Below are positions 1 to 7,462 of a stretch of DNA of 64,000 nt, piece after piece (within the stretch, counting starts at the first letter, position 1; each line of letters starts with the position of its first letter). The stretch comes from an uncultured Prevotellaceae bacterium (lineage in GTDB: Bacteria > Bacteroidota > Bacteroidia > Bacteroidales > Bacteroidaceae), in the NCBI GenBank assembly GCA_945865175.1, contig CAMBDA010000001.1, positions 1-64,000 of the forward strand. Reading direction: 5' to 3'. The position numbers and the translations under genes were made by a program. Under the pieces are notes generated by a model that had not been told where the DNA came from, made no database searches, and saw only the letters and a list, made by a program, of their open reading frames with translations.

Positions 1-2968
1 GAACGCTCAGATAGGCCTTGAAGGCAGTTGTAGGCAGGGCAGAGCCGTCGGCCGATACCACATTGCCGTCCTGGTCCTTCAGGACACCCAGATAGAATCC
101 CAGCCCACTCTCGCTGGAAGCGTTCTTATAGGTGAGGCGGTAGAGCACATGGCCCACTTCGGCATACACCGTATCATTGGGCAGCACAGAGGTAGCCACC
201 AGGTCGTTGTCCTCGGCAGGTACCAGGTCGGTCGTGGCCAGCGGATTCACCACAATGTCCGCAGCATCCGTGCACACCAGCACGCCTTCTCCCTTGGCCA
301 CCTTGTTGTCCGCACGATCCAAAAGCACCATCTCCCCGTCTACCACCTTCACGTTGTAAAGCGTCAAGGTCTTACCCGCTTCCACAGTCAGTTCAATGTC
401 GGAATAGGGGTTGCTGAAGGATGAATAGTGAGTGTTCGACCCTTTGTTGGCTACGGCCGTAGCCTGCTCGGGGTCGCCTGGGAGTATCTCGCTAAAGTCT
501 GGTGACCATACGCCATAGCTCTCCAGTGAATGCAGAGGAACGTGGAGATTTGCATTATCAGCGACACCAAGAAAACTTCTTCCATAATTCTGCGGGTCAG
601 ATGCAAGGCTATATACCTGTTCCAAACTTGAGGCACCGCTGAAACAGCCCGATTCAACCGACGTCACATTGTCTGGAATAACCAAACAGGCAAGTTTGCT
701 ACAGCCATAAAAGGCATTGTTGCCTAGAGTTGTCAAAGACTTGGGAATATCCAAGGAAGTAAGTCGTCCGCACCCCGAAAATGCCCCTGCACCTATAGAA
801 GATACTCTACGTCCAATCTTCAAATAATGGAGATTGTTGCAACCATAGAATGCATTATTTCCAATTGAAGTGACGGAACTTGGAATCGTCAATCTTCTGA
901 GGGTTTTACAACCGTAAAAGGCATCAGCTGCAATTGAAGAGAGTGAAGCACTCAACCGCAAAGATTCAAGACTCTGGCAGTTATAAAATGCCTTGCTCCC
1001 TATCATGCCCACCGATGACGGGATGTCCAGCGATTTCAGACATGTACATCCATAGAAAGCTTCTGACCCTATATCCAGCAGGTGATTTCCCAAAGTTAAG
1101 CTGGCCAGATTGCCACAACCATAGAAGGCCCCGTTTTTTATCTTGTTTACGTAATTGGGGATCGTCAGTGCACGCAGGTTAAGACAGTCCTTAAAGGCAT
1201 ATTTTCCTATCGTCTTTACGTTTCCTGTGATAGTCAGAGAACGAAGCCCCCTACAGCCATAGAAAGTTGAGTCGCTGATTGCTTCAAGATCTCCATGGAT
1301 TGTCACCATGTTAAGGTTTTCACAATCACAGAATGCCTTCACTCCCAAAGACTGTATACGTGTGCCTATTGACAGAGTACGCAAGTTTGCGGCTCCCATG
1401 AAAGCTCTTTTCCCGATAGCAGACACATACGACATATCCAAGGATGAAAGGCTTGTACAACCCATAAAGGCCTCATCTCCCACAGTAAATGTAGGATTCT
1501 GGAAACTTATTTCAAAATCCACAGATTCTAATTCTGAGCATCCCTTGAAGGCACCATTCCCAATGTTTTCAATAGAACGGGTTGGGAAGGAGAGGGATGT
1601 GAGGTTTGTACAATCACTGAATGCAAACTCATTAATGGTCTTTAAGGAATTGTCGAATACGAGAGTGGTCAAACTGGAGCAACCTTGAAAAGCATTTGCA
1701 TCAATTGTAGACACATTTGGCAACTCCACTTTATTCAGATTGGTACAATTCAAAAACATACTATTTGGTATTGTTTGAATGCCGCCTCCAATCGATACAT
1801 ATTTTAGATTCTCGTTATTCGTAAAATTAAATATGCTTGATATATTATCAATAGAAGGATGAATCACAGCTGACTCAATATTGTTATAACTACCATCGAA
1901 GGCATTATCCCAAATCGAAGTGACACTTCTGGGAATAGTTATGGAGGTCAGGCTGGAGCAACCCTCGAAGGCCCAAAGCCCAATCGTAGTGACACCCTCA
2001 AGAATAACTATGGAGGTCAGGCCGGAGCAACCATAGAAGGTCCGAAACCCAATCGAAGTGACGCTCCCGGGAATAGTTATGGAGGTCAGGCCGGAGCAAC
2101 CAGAAAAGGCATAAGTCCCAATATAAGTGACACCCTCGGGAATAGTTATGGAGGTCAGGCTGGCGCAACCATCGAAGGCCTCATTCCCAATATAAGTGAC
2201 ACCCTCGGGAATATTTATGGAGGTCAGGCTGGAGCAACCATAGAAGGCCCAATCCCCAATCGAAGTGACGCTCCCGGGAATAGTTATGGAGGTCAGGCTG
2301 GAGCAAGCCCAGAAGGCATGATTCCCAATCGAAGTGACACCCTCGGGAATCGTTATGGAGGTCAGGCTGGAGCAACCCCAGAAGGCCGAACCCTCAATCG
2401 AAGTGACACCCTCGGGAATAGTTATGGAGGTCAGGCTAGAGCATTCAGCGAAGGCATAACCCCCAATCGAAGTGACGCTCCCGGGAATAGTTATGGAGGT
2501 CAGGCTGGAGCAAGCAGCGAAGGCATCACCCCCAATCGAAGTGACACTTCTGGGAATAGTTATGGAGGTCAGGCTGGAGCAATTACTGAAGGCAGAATAC
2601 CCAATCGAAGTGACACCCTCGGGAATAGTTATGGAGGTCAGGTTGATGCAACGATAGAAGGCAGACATCTCAATCGAAGTGACGCTCTCGGGAATCGTTA
2701 TGGAGGTCAGGCTGGAGCAACTAGCGAAGGCCCCTTCCCCAATCGAAGTAACTAAAAAGCCAGAGCCTTCATATTTCACGCTTTTTGGTATAACTATATC
2801 CCCCTCATAGCCCTTATAGTTTCCTTGTATAACTGTTGCTTCACTCTTCTCCGTGTCCAACCAGTAATCAAATCCATCAATCGTAGCCTCGATAATCTCA
2901 CTCCTTGCCCCCAAACTCGCCATCAAGAGCAGGCAGGCGGTAAACACTCTCATTGTAAAATGTCTCAT
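1..2968 (-). CDS. BspA-like leucine-rich repeat surface protein, 3' end outside the window
   Basis: The frame stays open from an ATG at 2968 to the left edge, about 989 codons, so the C-terminus is missing. The first 25 residues (MRHFTMRVFTACLLLMASLG and on) look like a signal peptide. From about residue 70 the protein is a run of 23-residue LRR_5 (TpLRR/BspA) units of the form SLTSITIPESVTSIG..AF..C. About twelve units are nearly identical at DNA level (69-bp period, about 1930-2757), and more diverged units continue to roughly residue 830. The remainder is a beta-rich region without repeats, as in other Bacteroidales BspA proteins, which often carry a secretion domain beyond it. Family members mediate adhesion, and a surface or secreted location is inferred. 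The ligand cannot be predicted. No second gene follows inside the window. Confidence 0.9.
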   Translation of the reverse strand, partial: MRHFTMRVFTACLLLMASLGARSEIIEATIDGFDYWLDTEKSEATVIQGNYKGYEGDIVIPKSVKYEGSGFLVTSIGEGAFASCSSLTSITIPESVTSIEMSAFYRCINLTSITIPEGVTSIGYSAFSNCSSLTSITIPRSVTSIGGDAFAACSSLTSITIPGSVTSIGGYAFAECSSLTSITIPEGVTSIEGSAFWGCSSLTSITIPEGVTSIGNHAFWACSSLTSITIPGSVTSIGDWAFYGCSSLTSINIPEGVTYIGNEAFDGCASLTSITIPEGVTYIGTYAFSGCSGLTSITIPGSVTSIGFRTFYGCSGLTSIVILEGVTTIGLWAFEGCSSLTSITIPRSVTSIWDNAFDGSYNNIESAVIHPSIDNISSIFNFTNNENLKYVSIGGGIQTIPNSMFLNCTNLNKVELPNVSTIDANAFQGCSSLTTLVFDNSLKTINEFAFSDCTNLTSLSFPTRSIENIGNGAFKGCSELESVDFEISFQNPTFTVGDEAFMGCTSLSSLDMSYVSAIGKRAFMGAANLRTLSIGTRIQSLGVKAFCDCENLNMVTIHGDLEAISDSTFYGCRGLRSLTITGNVKTIGKYAFKDCLNLRALTIPNYVNKIKNGAFYGCGNLASLTLGNHLLDIGSEAFYGCTCLKSLDIPSSVGMIGSKAFYNCQSLESLRLSASLSSIAADAFYGCKTLRRLTIPSSVTSIGNNAFYGCNNLHYLKIGRRVSSIGAGAFSGCGRLTSLDIPKSLTTLGNNAFYGCSKLACLVIPDNVTSVESGCFSGASSLEQVYSLASDPQNYGRSFLGVADNANLHVPLHSLESYGVWSPDFSEILPGDPEQATAVANKGSNTHYSSFSNPYSDIELTVEAGKTLTLYNVKVVDGEMVLLDRADNKVAKGEGVLVCTDAADIVVNPLATTDLVPAEDNDLVATSVLPNDTVYAEVGHVLYRLTYKNASSESGLGFYLGVLKDQDGNVVSADGSALPTTAFKAYLSV
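1930..2757 (-). repeat. Tandem 69-bp LRR-coding repeats, about 12 near-identical copies
   Basis: The core GGAGGTCAGGCTGGAGCA (plus strand) recurs every 69 bases from about 1943 to 2702. Each unit encodes one 23-residue LRR. Units differ at only a few positions, mostly in the variable face of the repeat, which suggests recent duplication or gene conversion. Because 69 is divisible by three, copy-number changes keep the frame, and the opposite strand also carries a long false open frame. Confidence 0.93.
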
Positions 2969-3011
2969 AATACATAAATAAAATAAAGGGCGGAACTGCT
3001 CTACGCTTTTC

Positions 3012-3132
3012 CGTCAATCGGGTACCGCCAAGCACCTCACCAGTTGAAAAGCACGAACAGTTCACGCCCGTGATGGACGTGAACCCTCGTCGCTTGTTCT
3101 CACTGGTTGAATATTGGCGGTTTCGACTGACG
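3012..3132. repeat. Long imperfect inverted repeat in the leader of the BspA-like gene
   Basis: Nested complementary segments fold this 121-nt stretch into one long hairpin: CGTCAATCG (3012) with CGACTGACG (3124), ACCGCCAA (3024) with TTGGCGGT (3114), ACCAGT (3039) with ACTGGT (3102), GAACA (3055) with TGTTC, and TTCACG (3061) with CGTGAA (3078). It lies between the predicted promoter and the start codon, so it would be transcribed as a structured 5' leader. It could equally be a small palindromic mobile element. No known riboswitch class is recognised. Confidence 0.7.
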
Positions 3133-3373
3133 AGAAACAAGGACAAAGTCCAAGTATATGATGTCTTGACCTCACGGAGAGGCTGAGTCTTTCTGAGGTC
3201 TATGGATATAAGCCTGTTACATATTCCGCATGGTTAAAAAATGGGTTATAGAATCACATAGCAGCAAGGGTGATGAATGATGGGCAGGCCGAATCCGTTC
3301 TCGGCCGCTCCATACAGCAGGAGTCATCCGCGCATGTGCTGCATGTGCATGCACAAACTATCCTTCTGCCCTG

Positions 3374-3406
3374 CAAAGATAGCGTTTTTTTGCAATATAC
3401 CACAAA
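3374..3406 (-). promoter_or_regulatory. Predicted Bacteroidetes promoter for the BspA-like gene
   Basis: On the minus strand TATCTTTG (3374-3381) matches the TAnnTTTG -7 element, and TTTG (3403-3406) lies 21 bases upstream as the -33 element. Transcription would start near 3368, about 400 nt before the start codon. Confidence 0.6.
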
Positions 3407-3567
3407 CAAATGGCTGAAAATTGTTCCCTTCTACTGTTTTTTCTGTTCTTCAGCCAGCATCTGAAGGAGAAATGCGGAATAGTTAGGAACCTCATCGAAC
3501 AATAAATCCCCACCTGCAAAGAGAACAGATGGGGATGGAAACGCATCAGAAGAGATGTCAAAAAGAT

Positions 3568-5487
3568 TCAGAAGGGGTCGTGGGACGGCACTACCGGCAG
3601 AATGCGGCCCTTCTTGTCGAAGGTCATACGATCGATGCACACCTCGCGATGAATGCCAGGCCCCTTGTCTGGATGCAGGAAATGCTTGTTGATGCGATGA
3701 TAGACAATGTACCACTCGTCCTTTCCCGGCACCTGGAGCACCGAATTGTGGGCCGTGCCATAGATGCCGGCCTCGGGCTGCTGCTTCAGGATAACAGGCT
3801 CATCGGCCACCTGGATGGGTCCGAGAGGCGACTTGGATGTGCCGTAGGCCACGTGGTAGTTGGGCGAGCCCGTGTCGTCGACCGACCAGGTGAAATAATA
3901 CACACCCTTGCGATAGAAGACATAAGGCGCCTCGCGATAGGCCCAGGTAGACAGGTCACCACCCGCCGGGGTGAGCACCTTCACCGTCTCAGACTTTATG
4001 CCCAGCATATCGGCCTGCAGCTCCGCACCAGCCATGTAGCCATTGCCCCAATAAAGATAATGCTTCTTCGACCTGGGGTCGAAAAACACGTCCACATCAA
4101 TCTGCTGTCCCTTGCCGGTGGGCGAATCACTCACAATGGGTGCACCAGCATCCACGAAGGGACCCACGGGCGAATCGGACACAGCCACGCCTATCTTCTT
4201 CCTGTCCCCTGCATTGGCGCTGAAATAGAGATAGTACTTGAAACTGCCGTCCTTCTGCTTTACCTCAATGGCAGCAGGAGCCCACAGGTTGCCGTCGGCC
4301 CAGGCCACCTGACAGCTCTTGGCATCCAGCACCACACCCTCATCGGTCCACTCCTTGAGGTCGGCCGAGGAGAAGGCATGATAAGTGTAGCCGCCCCAGC
4401 CGGGCATGCCGTCGGTCGTGCTGTAGATATAATACCGCTTTGTCTGCTGGGAGTACAGAATCTCCGGGTCGGCATGGAAATCAGGCAGGATGGGGTTGGT
4501 GTGGTTGCCATAGGCAGCCAGCAGGCGGTCCTTTTCGGCCTGTGTGATGGGGATGATGGTGCCATGGCGGGGCGTGAACTTGCCCTTTGTCTCGGTGTTC
4601 TGCACCACCTGGAAATTCTTCAGGTCGGTACTCTTGCAGAACTGGTAGTGCCCATTGGAATAGCAGTCATACATCACTATCCAGGACTGGCCGTCGATAG
4701 TGCGGCACACGCCTACACCCTCCACAGCCTCCTGCGTTTGGTCCACATGCGCATCCAGCTTGGTCCACTGGCTACCGTCCACCTGTCCGGCCTCAGCCGT
4801 CAGCTGCCTGGCTACGGCCTGGAAGATGCCCCGTCCGCCCTCACTCTTGTAAAAGAGATGGTACTGCTGGTCGGCAGGATTGAACACGATGTCACCATCG
4901 ATGGTGGCCGAACCGTTGTCGAAGAGGAAAGTGGGTGTACCCAGGAGGTCGGTGAAGTCGTCGTTTACATAGGAATAATAAATGCGGTCGAATGATTTCG
5001 GGTCGCTGGTGCGCAGCGAATAGAACACCATGTAGCGCCCTGCCTTGTGGTCATAGATGGTTTCGGGTGCCCACACGCGTATCACATTACCCCACTCCTT
5101 GGGATACTTGGTGGGGAAATTCACCACCGAATGCTGCCAGTTAATCAGGTCGGTGCTCTTGAGCAGCACCATGCCACGGTTGCTGGCCCATCCGTGGGCC
5201 GAACGCATGTCTGTGACCACCATGTAGAACGTCTTGCCGTCTTCCCCACGCAGGATGTGAGGGTCACGCACACACTGGGTGAAGGCGATGGTGTCACTGC
5301 TAATCACGGGATAGCCCCCGTTCAGCGGCGTGTAGTTGTAACCGTCATCGCTGAGTGCATAGCAGATTTGCTCCTGGTCAGGCGCGTTACCGGTAAAATA
5401 GGTAAAGAGGTAGGCAACCATCTTCTCCTCCGCAGAAGCCATCGAGAACATGGCAGCTGCAACAATTGTCAAAAGGGTCTTCTTCAT
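3568..5487 (-). CDS. Secreted glycoside hydrolase with two GH43-like domains
   Basis: This 639-residue protein probably hydrolyses arabinosyl or xylosyl linkages of plant polysaccharide outside the cytoplasm. The start is placed at MKKTLLTIVAAAMFSMASAE, a clear signal peptide, rather than at an in-frame Met 13 codons upstream. Residues about 25-310 form a first five-bladed-propeller-like half (VRDPHIL, VWAPETIYD). Residues about 325-639 form a second, more canonical GH43 domain with DFHADPEILY (general-base Asp), QIDVDVFFD (pKa-modulating Asp) and REAPYVFY (general-acid Glu). The first half has less clear catalytic residues and may be degenerate or a binding module. No SusC/SusD genes adjoin it. 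The exact substrate cannot be read from the sequence. Confidence 0.87.
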   Translation of the reverse strand: MKKTLLTIVAAAMFSMASAEEKMVAYLFTYFTGNAPDQEQICYALSDDGYNYTPLNGGYPVISSDTIAFTQCVRDPHILRGEDGKTFYMVVTDMRSAHGWASNRGMVLLKSTDLINWQHSVVNFPTKYPKEWGNVIRVWAPETIYDHKAGRYMVFYSLRTSDPKSFDRIYYSYVNDDFTDLLGTPTFLFDNGSATIDGDIVFNPADQQYHLFYKSEGGRGIFQAVARQLTAEAGQVDGSQWTKLDAHVDQTQEAVEGVGVCRTIDGQSWIVMYDCYSNGHYQFCKSTDLKNFQVVQNTETKGKFTPRHGTIIPITQAEKDRLLAAYGNHTNPILPDFHADPEILYSQQTKRYYIYSTTDGMPGWGGYTYHAFSSADLKEWTDEGVVLDAKSCQVAWADGNLWAPAAIEVKQKDGSFKYYLYFSANAGDRKKIGVAVSDSPVGPFVDAGAPIVSDSPTGKGQQIDVDVFFDPRSKKHYLYWGNGYMAGAELQADMLGIKSETVKVLTPAGGDLSTWAYREAPYVFYRKGVYYFTWSVDDTGSPNYHVAYGTSKSPLGPIQVADEPVILKQQPEAGIYGTAHNSVLQVPGKDEWYIVYHRINKHFLHPDKGPGIHREVCIDRMTFDKKGRILPVVPSHDPF

Positions 5488-5553
5488 GTGTCTACTTATG
5501 TTTTTCGGTTTCTGATTACGATTCAAGGGTCCTGTCGTCCAGGGTTCCGTTTT

Positions 5554-5600
5554 AAAAACATGCAGGGAGCCTTGCCTCTACAGGCATGCAGACTCCCCGC
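5554..5600 (-). terminator. Possible intrinsic terminator of the bamD-rpoZ-DUF4293 cluster
   Basis: On the minus strand GGGAG pairs with CTCCC around an inner TGCCT/AGGCA stem and is followed by a short T run (positions 5558-5554). It sits just after the DUF4293 stop codon. Confidence 0.5.
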
Positions 5601-5618
5601 ACAAGATGAAAAAGTGTT

Positions 5619-6080
5619 TTATCTAAGGCGGTCGTAGGACGACCTTACCAATCTCTCGTCATGCAATATACCGCGGAATGCCAGCCATTGGGCCACCAAG
5701 GCAGCAAAGGGAAGGGCCGCAGCCACAGTGGGACGGAAGTTTGCATGAAACGACTCCACGGCCTCCCATACAAAAAAGCCATACACCACATACCATCCCA
5801 CCAGCAGAATCATGCAGAAACTGGCCACCCTCATCTGCAACGCCCTGCGGCGGAAGAGCAGGATGTCAAGGAAACTAAGGGTGGACACAATCAGCAACAA
5901 TACGAAAAGTGACCACGGACGCAGGTCGTGCTGACCGTCGGCCATGGTGAACCACAGGTTGTACATGTCGGCCACAGGTTCTCCCTGAAGGGTGTGGAAA
6001 TGTGCGATGCCCGTGCTCATGGTAGCCACACACAGGATGCAGGCTGCCAGCAAGTAGATGGACTGTATTCGCTGAATCAT
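5619..6080 (-). CDS. DUF4293 family membrane protein
   Basis: The 153-residue product has four hydrophobic segments: residues 7-27 (IYLLAACILCVATMSTGIA), about 56-75 (SLFVLLLIVSTLSFLDIL), about 84-108 and about 120-137. This fits the DUF4293 family of four-helix inner-membrane proteins found across Bacteroidetes. The N-terminus MIQRIQSIYLL is characteristic of the family. No biochemical function is known to me. It is the last gene of a cluster after rpoZ and bamD, an order seen in other Bacteroidales, with about 26 bases separating it from rpoZ. Confidence 0.8.
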   Translation of the reverse strand: MIQRIQSIYLLAACILCVATMSTGIAHFHTLQGEPVADMYNLWFTMADGQHDLRPWSLFVLLLIVSTLSFLDILLFRRRALQMRVASFCMILLVGWYVVYGFFVWEAVESFHANFRPTVAAALPFAALVAQWLAFRGILHDERLVRSSYDRLR

Positions 6081-6106
6081 AGGCTGTAAGGATGCTTCGC
6101 CGGGTA

Positions 6107-6439
6107 CTACTCTACAAAACTCTCCTTGCTGGGATTGCGGAAATACACCTTACCTTCTACAAACTCCTCCGTGGCCATAAGGGTCGGCTTTGGCAACTTC
6201 TCATAGAAGCGGCTGATTTCAATCTGCTCACGGTTCTCGAACATCTCGTCAAGAGAGTCGGACACGCTGGCAAACTCCTGCAGTTTCTTACTCAGTTCAC
6301 CCTTGATTTCAGCAGATATCTGATTGGCACGCTTGGCGATGATGGCCACGCTCTCATAGATATTGCCTGTTTCGTCACACAATTCCATTACATTGCGTGT
6401 GACGGTGTTGGTGGGTGCAGTTGATTTCTTATAATCCAT
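6107..6439 (-). CDS. rpoZ: RNA polymerase omega subunit (Bacteroidetes type)
   Basis: The 110-residue protein MDYKKSTAPTNTVTRNVMEL and on matches the Bacteroidetes omega/Rpb6-like subunit, which helps assemble and stabilise RNA polymerase. The central segment NIYESVAIIAKRANQIS is the conserved omega helix. The start is placed at MDYKKS, since the 14 codons upstream of it lie in the short gap after bamD and do not resemble the family. It lies 38 bases downstream of bamD in the same direction and is probably co-transcribed with it and DUF4293. Confidence 0.86.
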   Translation of the reverse strand: MDYKKSTAPTNTVTRNVMELCDETGNIYESVAIIAKRANQISAEIKGELSKKLQEFASVSDSLDEMFENREQIEISRFYEKLPKPTLMATEEFVEGKVYFRNPSKESFVE

Positions 6440-6477
6440 AACTTGTTTTATATATGAATATGTTGTTTCGGTCTGTG

Positions 6478-7350
6478 TCAATCGGCATCTTCCTCAGTCA
6501 GGTTCACATGCTTGCGCTTCACGATGCGTTCTGCATGGCTAAGCATTGTCTTGGCCTCGGCCATATACTTGCTCTCGGGATAGTCGTTCTCGAAGGCATA
6601 ATATTCGTCGATGGCATTGCGGAAACGCTCGGCACGCTTCTCCGCTACGCTTTCCATGGCCAGATGGTACTTGGCTCTGAGAATCAGTATCGACAGTTCC
6701 TCGCGCCTTTCGGGAAGGGCATAGGGGAAGTCCTTCAGGGCGTTCTGTGCTGTCACCACACATGCCTCGTAATTGCTTCCTCCATAGGCACTGTTGCCCA
6801 TATAGGTGCCCAGGTCGAAATACATCTGGGCGGCCAGCAGTTCCTTGTGTACCATTTTGTCCTGCAGCTTGTAGATGATGTCCTGGGTGGCATCCTTGAG
6901 CCGTGTGGTGGGATAGAAGTCCAGGAATGACTGCAGTTCGGTGATGGCCTCTTCGGTAACGGTCTGGTCGAGACGGGTGTCGGGGGTCTGGTTATAGAGC
7001 GACATGCCGGCATAGTAGCGTGCATGCTCCACAAACTCGCCCTTGGGATAGGACTGGTAGTATTTCCTGAAATAAGAGGCTGCCGACTCGTAGTCGCGTG
7101 TCTGATAGGAACACATGGCCAGCATGTACAGGCATTCCTCACCGTTTGGCGTACCCTTGAGGGCAGCCAACACATCACCCAGCAGCAGGCTGGCACGGCC
7201 ATAATGGCCATCCATATAATAGGCCTTGGCCACCTCGTACTTATACTCGATGTCGCCGGTCTTCTCCACGCGCTGGTATTCGCCGCATCCTGCCAGCCCC
7301 AGGGCCAGCAGCAGGCATATTGTAGGATATTTGAACAGTCTATTCCACAT
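6478..7350 (-). CDS. bamD: Outer-membrane assembly lipoprotein BamD
   Basis: This 290-residue lipoprotein is the BamD (YfiO/ComL) component that works with BamA to insert beta-barrels into the outer membrane. The start at MWNRLFKYPTICLLLALGLAGCGEY gives a type II signal peptide with lipobox LAGC. The mature part is built of TPR-like helix pairs, for example YKYEVAKAYYMDGHYGRASLLLG, then AASYFRKYYQSYPKGEFVEHARYYAG, then LQSFLDFYPTTRLKD. Upstream in-frame codons are ignored because a -7 element overlaps them (7360-7367), leaving an almost leaderless mRNA. It heads the bamD-rpoZ-DUF4293 cluster. Confidence 0.87.
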   Translation of the reverse strand: MWNRLFKYPTICLLLALGLAGCGEYQRVEKTGDIEYKYEVAKAYYMDGHYGRASLLLGDVLAALKGTPNGEECLYMLAMCSYQTRDYESAASYFRKYYQSYPKGEFVEHARYYAGMSLYNQTPDTRLDQTVTEEAITELQSFLDFYPTTRLKDATQDIIYKLQDKMVHKELLAAQMYFDLGTYMGNSAYGGSNYEACVVTAQNALKDFPYALPERREELSILILRAKYHLAMESVAEKRAERFRNAIDEYYAFENDYPESKYMAEAKTMLSHAERIVKRKHVNLTEEDAD

Positions 7351-7359
7351 AATCTCCTG

Positions 7360-7367
7360 CAAAATTA
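7360..7367 (-). promoter_or_regulatory. -7 element for bamD
   Basis: TAATTTTG on the minus strand fits TAnnTTTG and lies 9 bases upstream of the chosen bamD start. No clear -33 element is seen. Confidence 0.5.
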
Positions 7368-7462
7368 CAACTTTTTCCGCACATAGCCCCACTCTCGGAC
7401 ACCAATTTTTGTTTTCCGCCTTCATTTTAATGTTTTTTTCAGAAAAAGCCGCGTTGATTCCG

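Larger units (their letters stand above)
2969..3567. other. Intergenic region between the BspA-like gene and the GH43 gene
   Basis: No convincing gene is seen in these 599 bases. They hold the inverted repeat at 3012-3132 and a promoter at 3374-3406 reading toward the BspA-like gene, implying a leader of about 400 nt. The part from 3410 to 3567 lies just past the stop of the GH43 gene, and no strong terminator hairpin is visible there. Confidence 0.6.

Noticed and set aside
2318-2755. Gly/Asn-rich repetitive protein on the plus strand
   Set aside because: It arises because the 69-bp LRR units are a multiple of three. The minus-strand LRR protein explains the repeats.
1930-2757. CRISPR array
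   Set aside because: The 69-bp units are adjacent, almost identical along their whole length and coding, with no spacers and no cas genes.
3529-4995. 488-codon open frame opposite the GH43 gene
   Set aside because: The sense strand has GH43 motifs and a signal peptide, while this frame has none.
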